A stretch of DNA of 57,324 nucleotides from Welwitschia mirabilis (lineage: Eukaryota > Gnetophyta > Gnetopsida > Welwitschiales), in the NCBI GenBank assembly GCA_051453625.1, contig JBOZIK010000001.1:284258165-284315488 (forward strand), in the 5' to 3' direction. Position 1 is the stretch's first letter; every line of letters starts with the position of its first letter. The notes under the pieces were generated by a model. That model was not told the DNA's origin and ran no database searches. It saw nothing but the letters and a program-made list of their open reading frames with translations. Positions 30,950 through 44,830 of the stretch are shown here, in pieces. A program made the translations under genes and the position numbers.

Positions 30950-33900
30950 TTGATCATAAGCAAGGACGAGAAGGTATTACTATCCTTTTCATTGCCTTTT
31001 GAAAGATAAACTTATTCACTCTATCTTAAATTCTAAAAATCAAATGGCTTGGGTGAATTTTTCTTTAGCTTATGATGTTTTAGTAATTGTTTAATTCATG
31101 CTCTAAATGACTTGAAGGAAATATGTTTTTAATGACAAGAGCTTTTATACCCCCTTCCCTCTATTCCATATTAGTTGATGAGGATTTCAACATGGTTGAA
31201 TTATTTAATGATATATTTAAAGGCCTTTCTTCTTTCATTCAAGATCGAGAAAATCACCTTTGATGTAATTTTAAATAAAAGTTTGGTTTATTAAATATTT
31301 ATAAAGGTAACTAAAGTTATATCCTTAAGAGGTGTACTTGAGAAACTATTGTCTTAGACAATATTATATCTTTAATAAATTAGATAATTTTTATTTCTCA
31401 GCACTTTCTTTTTGGAAGATAGATTCCCATGTTATTATTCTTCAATATGCAACACTATCAAACTATTTTTCTAGTAAACTTATAATTAAAAGCATAGATA
31501 TCATTTATTTTGATTTAGTGCTAGTAGATTTTCCTCTCACACTACTTAAATTATTCTTCAAAATATTTGAAATGTAAAGCCTAAGTTAGATTTAGTGGTG
31601 GCATAGAGGTATGTGTTGTATGCATAATTTTACAATATATTTTGGCCAACAAGTAGATTTAAATGCAAATTAAACTATGAGATGGTTAAGTTAATAGTTA
31701 AAGTATTATCTGAAAACCTACTCCATGATTTATTTATTGCACTAATTCATGTCGAACTAGCTATAGCTAAATCATCCAAAATGGAATGTTTATCAAGCCA
31801 AAGGTGTCTTTATTAAAATTTATCCTACTTGCCTTAAAATTCAAGATGAATTGCAAAGAATTTTTGAAATATTTACATAGATATTCTATTCATCCTTTGG
31901 ATTAGCTCTTTTTTAATGATAATATTATATCTAATTATAATAATTTACTTGCTCATTTAATAGATTTATTTGTGTAATTATTTTAAGATACTCTTATGAA
32001 TACTAGAGCTTTTCAAGAGACTACATCCTTCTTTTCCATATTGATTCCTCTTCTATGTCACAACTATTAGAAGTTGACATTGCTATAGATGAACTAAAAT
32101 AAGCTTATTAAATGACTAATGATAAAGTGCCAGGATATGATGATTTTCTAGTAGAATCTTTTAAAACTTTATAGGATCTCATTGACAATAATCTTTTCCA
32201 TGTTATTTAAGAAGTAATAGCTACAAAATTTTGGATTCATTATCTAAATCAAGAATTTATTACATTTCTTTGCAAATTTAATAATCTTACTTAAATTAAT
32301 GATTAATGTCTAACTACTCTTCTCAATGTGGTATACAAAATTTAGACTAAATGCTTCACTTTAAGATTGAAAAAGATTCTTCCAAATGTTATATATCTTT
32401 AGAGAATAGGCTTTATTCCTAGAAGCTATAGCTTAAATAATGTGGTAGTATCTTGGAAAGGTTGATAATGTATAAAGAATACTAATGAAGATGTCTTTTT
32501 TATCATATTAGATTATCCTAAGGATTGTGATTGAATTAAGTGAGACTTCACCTTTCAGGTTATGCCAAAGCTTGGTTCTGGTCCTAAATTTATTTATATG
32601 ATTAGCTATTTGTTTATTAGTACTAATGCTTAAATATTTATAAATTTTAATATTAATTCCTATTTGACTATTAATCATTTAGCTAGGCAACATTGTTCTA
32701 TGGCCCCTTATCTATTTATTATTGTATAAATTTTTTTATTGTCATATTTAATGGGATAATTAGATAAATTTATTAAGGTAATAATTCTCTATAATTTGAA
32801 TAATCAGATTCTCAATACACACTTTGTTGATGACTTTTTCTTTTGAGTTAATAATAATTTTAATGACATTGATTAACGTATGTATTAAATCAAGCAATAT
32901 TACTCTCATTTAGGCTCTTCTATTAATTGGTTAAAATTGCTTGTCTATAGTTTCATAAAAATTATTAAATCTAATCAAACAAGCACTAAAATTTGATGCA
33001 ATATAAAGAAATTATTAAAATTCTATGATTTTTTTTATTTTTCAAGCTTCTTATTCTTTCCTTTAGGATTAGGTTCTTCTTAAAGTCTTGAAAAAAAAGA
33101 GAAATGGGAAATGAAATATTTGACCCTAATAGATGAGTTCTTAGTTTGTAAAATTATTCTATCTTTTACTCATGTTTATTATTTCTTATGCTGGGCATCT
33201 TATTAGTCTACCTATTAGAAATTAAAGCATTTATTCAAGAATTTCATATGGTCATCTAAATATTCTTAGAAAGGATTTCATCATGTAGCATAGGATATAA
33301 CTACTTTACTTAAATAAGGTAATTTAGGTTTAGTAAATTATTTTAAGTAGGATCTCACAGTAGTACTAAGTGATTTTTTTAGCATCTAGATCCTTAATAT
33401 ATTATTAAAAAATTATTATAGCTTCATATTTAAAAATCTTTTACTAAAATAAATCTTTCAAAAAGGGTATTTATTTTAGTAATGAAATTTTATCTTTCTA
33501 AAAAATAAATCTTCTAAGCATACATTTTTTCATAGAATTTAGAGAGCTTGAAAAGTATTACATTAATATATTGATATGGAAAATATTTCTACAAATTTAA
33601 ATATTCTTATCTATGTTTATCCTTGATGGCTATCATTATTTTCTATTTTAACTACAAATTTCAGTTTAGCAACTCATTAGTTTGAAAAATGTGTTTTTTA
33701 ATTAATTAAGACAAGTAGGTGAATGGATTTTCTAGAAACAATTCAAAATTTTCTATGGTGCTTCTTCCACCATGTAGTATTTCTTTTTTATAATTAAGAA
33801 TTTTCTTCTTTAGCATGTACATTTAAGAAATGCCAAGAAAACTTTCTTTGAGGGTACTTATTAGAATAATGGCTTAATAATTTTGTCATGTAATCCTTCC

Positions 33901-34500
33901 ATTATTTTCTAATTACTTCATAGCTGATCAACTTTTATTTCTCAATGTAATAGAATTTAATAAAAATAAGAAAATGAGCATTTCTTGATGAATATATTTA
34001 GCAAAATTTGGAAACCTTAATACTCCCAAAAATCAAGCATATTCTTTGTCATCTTTATTATTAACATGTATATGTTAGTAAAAGACTTTAGCATTTAGAT
34101 ATTATTAACTCTGTATGCCCTTAAATTAGTGTACTTAAAATGTTAATCATGTTTTTTGATAATGTTCTTTCACTAGAAATACCTAGATTAAAAAATGAAA
34201 AGTTCTTCAACACATTAAACTTTTAGAAAATTTGATATTCTTTAGCTTTCTACCAAATGTTAATACTCATATTAAAATGTTTTAGAGATTTATTTATCAT
34301 ATTACTTTGCATCAAATTTGAAAGTACAAATGAGATTTAATATTTCATAGGATAGAGTATTCCTCTCCTAATTACTTGACTATTTAGAAGAGAACTAATA
34401 TTTTATGAAATGTTTGTTTTAACCTTTAAACTTAGGTAGAGAATATTGACCTTGAATTTAATTATCTTATGCAACTTTTTGAGCATTGGTTTGATGAATT
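30950..34500 (+). mobile_element. LINE-2: decayed L1-type LINE, ORF2 remnant
   Basis: A heavily mutated LINE ORF2 on the plus strand. Endonuclease: DHKQGREGITILF near 30955 and ILVDEDFNMVE at 31168-31200 (from a GGDFN motif). RT: KVPGYDDFLVESF near 32125, LLNVVYKI near 32320, HFVDDFFF with the Asp pair at 32829-32834, and SINWLKL near 32920. The C-terminal region has NFIWSSKYS near 33237 and GNLGLVNYF near 33319. A possible zf-RVT end lies near 34515 (VPPKSLLPLNA). Stops occur roughly every 20-30 codons. ORF1 is not recognised upstream. It is less conserved than LINE-1. Confidence 0.75.
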
Positions 34501-35230
34501 ATGCATGATTACCAAAGTGCCTCCTAAGTCTCTTCTTCCTTTAAATGCCTCTATTAGTCAACTATAAACAAAAAGTTAAAATTAAAAATTTCCATATAAT
34601 TCTTTTCTTTGAATCTTATTTAGTTTTTGTCTTTATTTCAGTTAGATTAGGAGCTTCATTTGAAGACTATTGTGCCTTGATTTTTAGTCTCTTAAAGCAA
34701 ACATATTGTTTAGGCCATGGTGTCTTGATTTTAGACTCTTTTCTAAATTACAATGGAAACTTGTTTTGGGGACTAATATTTGCCTCAATAATTAAAAATA
34801 CATGTTATTTTAATTAAGATAACTTAAAATAAATACAAATAATAAGATTTTAAAATTATCATGATGGTTCAAAAGCTATAAGTTAGAAAGAAAAAGATCA
34901 TCTTGAATTTTTAGCAATTTTTTATGATAATTAAGCATTTTAATTAAACTTATTAAAATATTAAAAGCAATAGAAGGTGGAGTAGAGTAAAATAGCAAAT
35001 CTAGGATTTCAATTTTAGGGAGCACGATGATAGTTTGAGGGGCATTTCTTACCCAAATCTGGTGCATCTTCCATGCACTAGTGTGTTCTCCTCTTTTATG
35101 GTTACACTATGCAAGACTTCTTTTCCTTGTAGATCTTTTAAAGGTAATTTTGAGTTTTTGGTGTAGTGAATCTTTAACTTATCTCTACCTAACTCTTTAG
35201 TGGCACTATCTACTATGAAAACTTGAAAGG
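34501..35230. other. Inter-LINE DNA, 3' tail of LINE-2 or leader of LINE-3
   Basis: About 730 bp with a 90-codon hydrophobic open frame (34545-34817, plus) and two short minus-strand frames (34876-35067, 35049-35234). None is recognised. The stretch probably contains the LINE-2 tail and the LINE-3 leader. Confidence 0.4.
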
Positions 35231-35639
35231 GCACAACAAAACATGCTTAGACCTCATGTTGGTTTTTCTACACCTAAGGGGAGGTTTTCTAATCAATTAC
35301 TAACAAGTTCTAAAAAACTGAAAGGGTAGGTTCAAGTGGATCTAATGTGTCTAAAGTAGTGGAAGCATTTTTTTTGGCTCCTCAATGGTGAAAGAATCAT
35401 CTAGTACAAAATCTTATGGGACATCAATGAGTGGAAGAAATCATTAAGGCTTCCATAACTTGGACTTTGACTTTAAGCACAAAGGAGACATCATCCATGC
35501 AAAGATGCCTATTAATTACTCTAATCATTTAGAGGCCCTCTTCAGAAATAATCTTATTAGTAAATTCCAATCTTCAGGAGGACTCCCATTCATAAAGAAA
35601 TTATGTCTATGATGTAATTAGAAATTCCTTACAAGTTGT

Positions 35640-36170
35640 AAAGTAAGTCCTCTTAGAGGTGAATTATTGCATTTTGTTTTTGATATGAAAGAAGATATGA
35701 ATAAGATATTAGTATGAGGGCCCTTTTTTTTTGATCGTAGAGGTTTATCTTTAACTAGATGATCTCCTTTTATCCTTGATAAGCCCTCTATTTTTAAAAA
35801 GATTTTGATTTGGATTTATATCTCAAACCCCTTACTTAGAAATATGATATCTTGATTTTTTTAATTAACTTGAAGATATGTTCTAGGAATTTGTTAAACT
35901 TAATGAAAAGATAGATCTCATGGCAAAAATAGTGATGGCTAGAACATGTGTTTAAATGAAATCAGATAGTTTGAATGAAAAAGATTAATCCTGGATATTA
36001 TATGGGTGAATTGGTTTTCAATCTTGAAATTGAAAATATTCCATTGTAATGCTCAAAATGTGGAGAAAATGGACACACAATAGAAAAATTTGAGAAAAAT
36101 AAGAAGGTAGAAAAGAATGATTGGTAAGACGTTAGGCCAAAAGACAAAAAAAAAACCAAGAAAATAAGTT
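35640..36170 (+). pseudogene. LINE-3 ORF1 (DUF4283 and CCHC knuckle)
   Basis: The DUF4283 region reads FDMKEDMNKILV near 35685, then GPFFFDRRGLSLTR (35730-35765) and SPFILDKPSIFKKI with IWIYISNP near 35815. The knuckle at about 36053-36100 is CSKCGENGHTIEKFEKN: the first two Cys and the His are intact and the last Cys is Phe. A Lys/Asn-rich tail follows. Frame changes and stops break it. It would coat LINE RNA. An N-terminal part probably begins near 35235. Confidence 0.7.
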
Positions 36171-36554
36171 AACTTCAATTCCAAATAATGATTCAATCAA
36201 GCAAGCAAATAAATATGGTATTTTATTAGAGGAAAAACTAGAATAGATGACAAAAAAAAAGAAATAAAAAATAATCATGAAAGAGCTAAATAGGAGTATA
36301 TAGAGCACATTCACAATGTGCGAGACACTTTATCACAATAACAATCGTAATAGCAGACACAAATGAAAATGGAATAAGATTAAAAAAAAAGAGTAGAAAC
36401 AATGTTAATGAGTGTGTTATGGATGCATCAATAGTAACAGAACTAGAAAATTAGAATAGACAAATAGAATAATAAGAATGAATATCCAACAAGGCAAAAT
36501 TAAGAAGGAGACAAAGGAGGACATCAGAGATGATAAGCAATCTCAACTGCCCTT

Positions 36555-39500
36555 TTAATAATTATTTTTTGAAATTACAAAGGCCTTGGAAATGGTTTAA
36601 AAATCTTCTACATTTGGGGTTTTTAAGTATAATTTCCAGTGTTTATGTATCTTCTTCAAGAAATAAAGCTTGTCTCTCTAAAAATTAGCCATTTTCATAT
36701 AAAGTTTTTTTGGTCTTTCTTTTAGTTTTGAGCACGGGCACGAAAGGAGGATTGATGATCCTTTGAAAGCATGGTAAAATTTTAATGATTAGTAANNNNN
36801 NNNNNNNNNNNNNNNNNNNNNNNNNNNNNNNNNNNNNNNNNNNNNNNNNNNNNNNNNNNNNNNNNNNNNNNNNNNNNNNNNNNNNNNNNNNNNNNNNNNN
36901 NNNNNNNNNNNNNNNNNNNNNNNNNNNNNNNNNNNNNNNNNNNNNNNNNNNNNNNNNNNNNNNNNNNNNNNNNNNNNNNNNNNNNNNNNNNNNNNNNNNN
37001 NNNNNNNNNNNNNNNNNNNNNNNNNNNNNNNNNNNNNNNNNNNNNNNNNNNNNNNNNNNNNNNNNNNNNNNNNNNNNNNNNNNNNNNNNNNNNNNNNNNN
37101 NNNNNNNNNNNNNNNNNNNNNNNNNNNNNNNNNNNNNNNNNNNNNNNNNNNNNNNNNNNNNNNNNNNNNNNNNNNNNNNNNNNNNNNNNNNNNNNNNNNN
37201 NNNNNNNNNNNNNNNNNNNNNNNNNNNNNNNNNNNNNNNNNNNNNNNNNNNNNNNNNNNNNNNNNNNNNNNNNNNNNNNNNNNNNNNNNNNNNNNNNNNN
37301 NNNNNNNNNNNNNNNNNNNNNNNNNNNNNNNNNNNNNNNNNNNNTAGTAAGAACAACAATTACCTCATTGTTGATAAGTTTTTTAATGATAAAAAGAGAA
37401 GAATGACCAATTTCTATGGGCCTTATGAATTATATCAAAGACTACAATGTTTGTATCATATTGTGATAGACTCTTCAGATATTATCATAGACGACTTTAA
37501 TCAGATCTTTAGCTCTCACAAGAAGCTTGGTAATGTTTCTAACATTTATACTATTGATCTTTTTACTAAGTGTGTTAATAACTACAATTACAAAGATCTT
37601 CATTTGCATGATGATTCCAATACCTAGAGCAATCTTAGAGAAGGAGCAAACCTTGTTATATCTAGAATTAATAGATGTTTGGCTAAAAACTCAAATGAAC
37701 AATTCTTTCTCAAAGAAAAAGCTAAATTTTTTTCCCCAATCATAGGCCTATAATTCTAATGATGGATTCCCCTTAAAATAAATCTCTCTTTTGATTCAAG
37801 CACTTTTGATTAAAAGATCCAAACTTTATTGAATTCATCAAGCATATTTGGAATAATCTAGTGAAAGGTACATCTACTTACAAATTATTTTAAAAGCTTA
37901 AAATTTTAAAGCATGAATTAATTATTTGGTAGAAGTAGTTAAATGATTTTTTCAAAAATGTTAAGAATCAATTATTAACAGAAGTCACTGTTATTCAGAA
38001 ATACAATGAAGTTGCCAATGTAGGTACAACTCATGAAAAACATATTATCTCTCAAATTCATGATATATCTTCCAAGGAAGAAACTTACTAGAAGCAGAGA
38101 TATAGAATATAGTGGCTTAAAGAAGGGGATCGTAACAAAAAGTTCTTCTTACAGATTATCAATAGGCATAGATAAAAAATAGTATATAGTGAAGTGTATT
38201 TGTAATAAGCTACAAGAGCAATGCATTAATGGCTAATTCTTTCATTGATTATTTTCAGAACTTATTTAGAAAAAAGCTAATGGTTCTAAGTAGTGTCCTA
38301 GTTAGTCCTCCTATTACTAAAGAAAAACAATGCTACTTGAACCAAAAAGTCATAGAAGATGAAATTAGGAACATCACTACCTTAATGAAAAAGAATGGGG
38401 CATGAAGACTCAATGGTTTCATAATGGAGTCTATCAGGCCTTTTGGAATATTCTCCAAGTAGATGTCTGTGATGTAGTTTAATAAACTTTCAAAAAAGGT
38501 ACCTTCTACAAACCTTTCAATGATACTTTTATCACCCTTATTTCCAAAATATAAGATGTAGAAAGTTCTCATCAATATAGGCTAATCAGTTTTTGTAATG
38601 TTTTCTACAAGATTTTCACTAAGGTTATTATAGACAGGCTTAAAGTGCTTCTTCTAAATATGGTTCTCTATTCTCAGTATGGTTTTATTTCAAGTAGGGT
38701 CATCATAACAACATCATTATTGCTAATGAAATCCTCTATTTTCACCATAGAAAAATAAAATTGCAATGTTTCTTAAGCTCCACATAGCCAAAGTATTTAA
38801 CACAGTCCAGTGGAAATAGTAACTATGTGTTATAGAAGCATGATGTATTTGTGCCTATCAGATGTCTTATTCACTTCTACATTTCAACATTAATGTTTTT
38901 TATTATGGTTATTGAAAAGGATTATAATTATTTCTAAGGTAGTAGTGGCTTCTATCAAGGTGATCCTCCTCTTTCCTATTATTTTTGCTCTTGTGATGGA
39001 TTTCTTACTAAATCTCTTCCTTCAGAATCCGATTTTAAATACCAAATTAGCTTCTTCTCATCCTATTCTCTAGTTTACAGATGATACTCTTTTTATGTTT
39101 AGCTTTTCAGGATCAAGCAATCTTGTAGACTCTTAAATAAGTTTTACAATTTCCTAGGTCTTATAATAAATTAACATAAATCTAAGCTCTTCCTTATTAA
39201 TACTACTTAGACAAGGAAGTTAAATATCTTAAAGTTCTTTCAATATTTACAAGTATAATTCCCTGATGGTTATCTTAGTCTTTCTTTTAATTTTGATTAT
39301 ATTATTAATAACATTTGGCCTCCCTTGGTAAGGAAAATTATAGCTTAATTGACTAGATGAGATAACAAGTTCTTATCAAGTGTAGGAAAAATCCTCTTTG
39401 TCAAATATTAGTATGCCATCATGACAGTTAACATTATTAGAGATTTCACTTGGTCAGGTGGCAAGTCCCATAAGAGATTGCATCTTATAAACTATGAAGA

Positions 39501-39700
39501 AATAGCCATGCCTAAAAAAGTAGGTGGTCTTAGCATTACAAAACTTATGAACATGAGAAAATGCATCCTTACAGAGTACTCCAATATATTATTATTAGAT
39601 GATAGCATTTTTTGGGTAAAATCCTTTAAAGAGAATTATGACAATAAAGAAAAGCACTCTACTTTTTAGAGATAGATGATTTGTTTCAAAGGAGAGGTTT
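36555..39700 (+). pseudogene. LINE-3 ORF2 (endonuclease and RT), gap inside
   Basis: The endonuclease start is seen before the gap as NYKGLGNGLK near 36570 (from WNxRGLGN). After the gap (37345 on) it continues with IIIDDFNQIFSSHKKLG near 37485 (from GGDFN) and NLREGANLVISRINRCL near 37630. RT has RLISFCNVFYKIFTKVIIDR near 38580, FYQGDPPLS near 38952 and FTDDTLFMF with the Asp pair at 39080-39085. The C-terminal block at 39421-39669 is clean: DFTWSGGKSHKRLHLI and PKKVGGLSITKLMNMRKCIL. Multiple stops elsewhere. It is the replication enzyme of LINE-3. Confidence 0.82.
36796..37344. other. Assembly gap (549 N)
   Basis: A run of 549 N inside LINE-3 ORF2 (endonuclease). Its non-round length suggests a size estimated from read pairs or a map. 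Long frames spanning it are artefacts. Confidence 0.99.
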
Positions 39701-40360
39701 GGTCATAAGTTTTTAAAAATCAAATTCTTCCTATTTAAAATGGAAAAATAACTATTTCAGCAATCTATCAAAAGTACTCTCTCCAAAGTCGTAAGGTACA
39801 ACATGAAGGATTGATTTGGCTTTCATACCAAATAAAATGTAAATTGATGTAGGCATTTTATCTTAGTAAGATATCCCAAGAGGACCTATGCAAAAGCTAC
39901 TACTGTGTAAACTACTAAAGTATACTAAAAGTGATGAAGTGCATAGCCTCCTCGCACCTATTTTATACATCAATAATGTGATAGAAATAGAAGAAATAGA
40001 AAAATAGTAGCATGATGAAAAAGTAGTGGAGAGGAGAAACAACAAGAAGAAGAAAACATTAAAAAAGAGGAGATAGAGCCCATGGTTGTTAGTTCCCTTA
40101 CCCAAATCCTCCCTATTAGTTATGATCTTAATGAATACTATTTTATTGTAAATCCATTGGGGCATGCTAGCCTTAGGCTATTTATGATTAAAATTAGAAA
40201 CCTAGTTTGCCAAAACTAGATGCTGATGATTAGGGGCTTGATTATTAGAGAGATTTTTACCGTGCTTAGAGATATAGCTTTTAAGCTATGTTGTATCTTT
40301 TCTTATTTTTTCAATTAATATAATCCATTTACCATTTTTGGAAAATATTAAAAACAATAA

Positions 40361-41940
40361 AGGATTGACATACATAAATATTTCAGTTATTAACTTTAAT
40401 TTAATACTAGGTTATTTAGCTTCTTTCCTCCTTAATGTTAACCACTTCATAGTTTGTGAAATAATTTTTAGCTTTATTGGAAGATAAGATAAAATCAAAT
40501 ATTTCTAAAACAAAAATAGTCATAATGACAAACCCTTAAATGAAAAACTTAGCATCATTAATTTACTTAGGGAGTTGTCAAGAGTAATGATTTTTAAAAT
40601 GATGGTTATGAAATACTAGTATAACATGATTTTATCAAATGACAATTGTACTAGTATAGCATAATCTTTCCAAATGATCATGGTAGAGTAGTAGAATCTT
40701 CTTTTATTTTTTTAATTTTATTTTCATAAGTCTTGAAAATTCTTAAGTCTTTTAAAAAATATTTGTTTTTATAATTTATTAGTTATATCTTAGTTAGAAA
40801 TTTTAATAAGCTTTAATATATTTATAGAGAATATAATAAATTTGGAATGTATGTTGAACTCAAACTTTTAGTGACCATATCCTCCCCTTCGAAGTATAAG
40901 CACCACAATTATAGAAGTGAATTATTTAATTATGCATAGGGCCTTATAGTATGTTAATTATATCATTTAAAAGTTCCAATCCATGATCTATTCAATGGAG
41001 GATAGGTGTCCTACTACTTGCACTACCATTTCATTAGTGACCATAAGAAATTTGATTCATAATTTACCACTTTGATTCATCTCATAAGGAATAAAAGAAG
41101 TCATGGATACTTATCTTTTTCTTAAATAATAATATAAGTCCTTAATTAAATGATAGTAACATCACATTTGAAAGTATTCATTAGTAAAGTGGATCAATTA
41201 TTCCTTTATCATATATGTTTATTTAAAAAAAAAACTACAATATAGAAGAAAATATATTAAAATGTAGAAGTCCTTAATATAAAGTTAAATTAGAAATGAA
41301 TAAACTATGTATGAGGGTCTATGCTTGAAGATCACATCTATTCATAACATAAACTTGATAATAAAAAATAGGAACAACTAATAGATTATATTACATTACA
41401 TAACATTATAGTTATATTTGTATGATTATTTTAACTTAGAATTCAATTTTAAATTTGAGAGATGCATTTTTTTTTAATGTAAATTTAAACATAAAAATAT
41501 AAGCAAGTTTAAAATAACATGTACAGTAACATATACTAAAAATTAAAAAAATATAAATAAAATGAAAAAAATGGTAATCAATTTGTACAGTAAATTTTAA
41601 AAAGAGAGGGGTATTTGCTAGATCTCAAATAAGAAGGCTTATATTAGTATTAACCATTTCCAATTTGCATGCAAAAGAAATAACATCTACATCTGTAGTT
41701 TAGAAAGGAAGAATTAGGGATAAAAGAACAAAAAATCTTACAGATTAAAATTAAAAAATAATGGAAATAGGGATGAGTTTTTAGGAGAGAGTAATAAGTG
41801 AGGTAGAGGAAAGGAGGGGCAGATTGAAGCAACAGTGGCTGGGGGAACATTTTCAGCACTGGAAGGAGCATCTTAACTAGATAAGAGGGCATTTTTACTT
41901 AAGTTTTTTTATTTTAAGTCATTTACAATTTTTCTTTTAG
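40361..41940. other. AT-rich intergenic DNA
   Basis: About 1.6 kb with no recognised coding sequence. A pyrimidine-rich minus-strand frame at 41650-41892 lies in what is probably the leader of LINE-4 and is not supported as a gene. Confidence 0.5.
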
Positions 41941-41959
41941 ATTGTGCTTCTTGACAATG

Positions 41960-43180
41960 AAGAAAGTAAAGTTTTCTAAATATGAAAGCACATTAGTTTT
42001 GAATACAGATGATAATTCTTATACAAAGATTGGAAAAATATTCCAATATAGTCTCATAGGTAAATTCATTTTATTAGGCCTTAGGTAAAGACTAGACTTA
42101 ATCAAAGATTGGGTGGCTACTAGGTGGATAGGAGTTACTAGAGTTTAAATCATTTTCATATTAAATGATTTGATATTATGTTAGTTCGACAAAAAAAAAG
42201 AATAGAGACAAATTAATAGCAAGGGATTTATGGTTTTTCAGGTGAGAGGACTAGTTCTAACAAACTAGACCTCAAAGATACAAAGAGATCTAAATCTTTT
42301 TTAAAAGTCATCAATTTGATTTCCTGAGATAATATAATTTTACAAAAATAGTTTCATTATCTCCCAAAGTATTATGAGTCAATCTTTTTCAATTTCTTGA
42401 TTAAAAAGAATACGACCTACAGTTGTTCGAATGTATATATTAGATATTTTTCCCATTCGATTTTTTTATCCAAAATTAGCTTAGTTCCAATGAGTAGAAT
42501 TGATGTTAAATCATCACAAGGCATCCCAAAAGGGAATTGGATTCCATGAAGTAGATACCTATCTTATAAGCACTTATTTGGATTAATTGAAAAAATAGTT
42601 GTAATTTTTTAATATACTCTTATTTTTTTTTTAGTGAAATTCTAGGATGAGAAGCTCCTCATAAAAATATACTTATAGTTTGAAGAACTCATTAAACTAG
42701 ATAAAACTATTATAAAATAGATGAAACTAGTCTTAGCCAGATTTTGCATTTAGATAAGTTTAGATACAATGAAGGAGATCCAATCAATTAGGTTCTATTT
42801 TAAATGGAGGAAATGCAACTTGAAAGTTAAGTATAAAAACTTACTAGTAATTTGTAGAACATGTGAAAAATTAGAACATTCATTAGGGATATGTCTAAGA
42901 ATAGAGAAATTATGCTCTTATTATGGAAAAAAAGTACATTCTAGGGAGGAATTCCAAAAAGGATAGGTAAAAGTAGAGGATAAAAAATATGCATAGATTT
43001 TTTATGGAAAACCAAGACATATGAATGAATATTATTAACATAAAAATTAAAAAGAAACAAACATAAAAAAGAACTATGGTGTACTTGAAAAAATCAAAGG
43101 GAAAAAAATCCCAATCATAACTCATTTTAATTATTAGTAACTAAAGGAGAAGAGGTAGAGGACTAGCTAGAAAAGTGAGA
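41960..43180 (+). pseudogene. LINE-4 ORF1 (DUF4283 and intact CCHC knuckle)
   Basis: DUF4283-like sequence: KFSKYESTLVLN near 41970, IGKFILLGLR near 42058 and KDWVATRWIGV near 42103. An open frame at 42769-42966 holds IRFYFKWRKCNLKVKYKNL followed by the knuckle CRTCEKLEHSLGIC (CX2CX4HX4C, all four ligands present) and a second Cys pair in LCSYYGKK. A Lys-rich tail follows to about 43180. Frame changes separate the parts. It would act as the RNA-binding protein of the LINE. Confidence 0.72.
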
Positions 43181-43359
43181 TAATAATGCATAATCAAATG
43201 ATATCAAATAGCATATGAAGAGGAGACAAAGTACTAGAGTGCCAAGGGGCAAGAAGATGACAAAGGACATGACAAATAATTCTCAAGCAATAATAGAAGA
43301 AATATTGAAAAAAGATTCCAGGGGGACCTAAGAAGGGGTGAAATTAAACTTAATGGGTT

Positions 43360-44830
43360 ATCTTACATATAATTATAGGGGTTTGAGGCCCTCTTATAAA
43401 AAACAAATCCTAATAGATACTTTTATAAAGAATAACATTAAACTAGTTTACCTACGAGAAATAAAAATGAGTAGTAACAAAGACTTAAAATAGTACTAGC
43501 AAGACTGAAACATCTTCCCCATAAGAATGCAAGGGAAGTCAAGAGGAATAATGATTTTGATTAGAAAGGAGGCTTTAATGATTAATATAGGTTATCACCA
43601 CATCTTAATTTATCTTAAAAAGGAGGATTGGATCATTGCAAATATTTATAATCTACAAAGTAATAAAAAAAAGAACTAAGTATTCAAGAAACTACTTAAT
43701 ACAATTACAAACAAGAATAGATGGATGATGAAAGAAGAGTTCAACTAGTGCATTTATAGATGGGAAAAATTAGATAGGGATAATTGAAATAGTAGAGGAG
43801 CATCTATTATAAAAGATGTTATGATATTAGAAAATTTAATCCATATTCCAATCATGGGATGTAAGTACACATGGTTAAATAGAAGGAGGGCAATAATTAT
43901 GTCTAGAATAGATAGAATTATGATTGGAAGAGAGATAACTAATAAGATATCAATTAAGGCATCGAGTCTCAATATAATGACATTAGATCATAGACCTATT
44001 ACATTTCAAGTAGAAATGAATTCATCCCAAAATGCTTCTTCAAGATGGAAATATACTAGAAAAGGAAAGACAATATAGTATAGTGAAAATAATCTATTAA
44101 AAAAATGATAAGTTCAAATCAATACTTTCATGAATAGGTCTGAATACTCTTAAAAACTACATGAAAAGTTGGAGGAAAAAAGATAAGATGAGATTTGATT
44201 CTCACAAAGAGCTTGAAATGGAACTACAGAAGATCTAGACTAAATAGGAACAAGTAGGAAATCAAGATAACTTTAGATTCCGAGAGTATACCTACCTTTA
44301 AGAACTTTAAGAAACCACTAAATATGAGGAACATTATTAGAGATAATGATATAGAATTATATGGCTGTGAAAAAGAGATAAACACATAATATTCTTTTTC
44401 CATTAAGCAAATTATCACAAAATGTATAATAAGATAAGAAACTTAAGGTGGAAAATAGAATCCTAGAAAAAGAATAGAATATTGGGATGAAGATGAAGAA
44501 ACACCTAAGGGCTGTGTGAGAATGGGAAGATATCACCTCCAACTTATTAACCATTAGAAGTAAGATCACTAAAGAGGAAAATAAACACTTAAATAAATAC
44601 ATAAACAAGGAAGAAATATCTAGATCTATTAAATTCATGAAGAATAAGAAATCCTTAAGGATAGATGGTTAGCCCATAGATCTTTTTAGAGTCTACTTTT
44701 CTATCTTAAGAGAAACATTTAGGACATTATATAAGATATATTCACAAGTAAAATAATTCCAATAGATATGAACATGACTAGAATACTACTCATTCAAAGA
44801 TAATAGACATCATAAAGGAGGGCTATCAAG
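43360..44830 (+). pseudogene. LINE-4 ORF2 start (endonuclease, beginning of RT)
   Basis: Endonuclease: LTYNYRGLRPSYKKQI near 43363, NIKLVYLREIKM near 43435, RGIMILIRKEA near 43540, then RWMMKEEFN near 43720, where the conserved GGDFN Asp has become Glu. Next come KYTWLNRRRAIIMSRIDRIM near 43863 and LDHRPITFQV near 43984, keeping the catalytic Asp-His pair. The stretch 43821-44078 is fully open. RT begins with KEEISRSIKFMKNKKSLRIDG near 44610 and is cut off soon after. The relatively clean endonuclease suggests this is among the younger LINEs here. Confidence 0.75.

Larger units (their letters stand above)
35231..40360 (+). mobile_element. LINE-3: L1-type LINE, nearly full length, dead
   Basis: About 5.1 kb on the plus strand, including 549 N. 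It has ORF1 with DUF4283 and CCHC, ORF2 with endonuclease and RT, and a 3' UTR (about 39700-40360) that ends with a T-rich block near 40290-40330. Its ORF1 region aligns with LINE-5 (49620-50530), so the two belong to one family distinct from LINE-1. Confidence 0.8.

Noticed and set aside
35049-35234. Minus-strand 61-codon frame with ordinary protein composition
   Set aside because: It lies at the LINE-3 leader and has no recognised similarity. No support beyond being open.
36685-37627. Two long open frames of 224 and 280 codons
   Set aside because: They run through 549 N and are open only because N has no stop codons. The real sequence on the right is LINE-3 endonuclease.
43754-44638. Minus-strand hydrophobic open frames
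   Set aside because: They are antisense to LINE-4 endonuclease and RT codons. AT-rich antisense DNA gives Leu/Ile/Phe-rich frames by composition.
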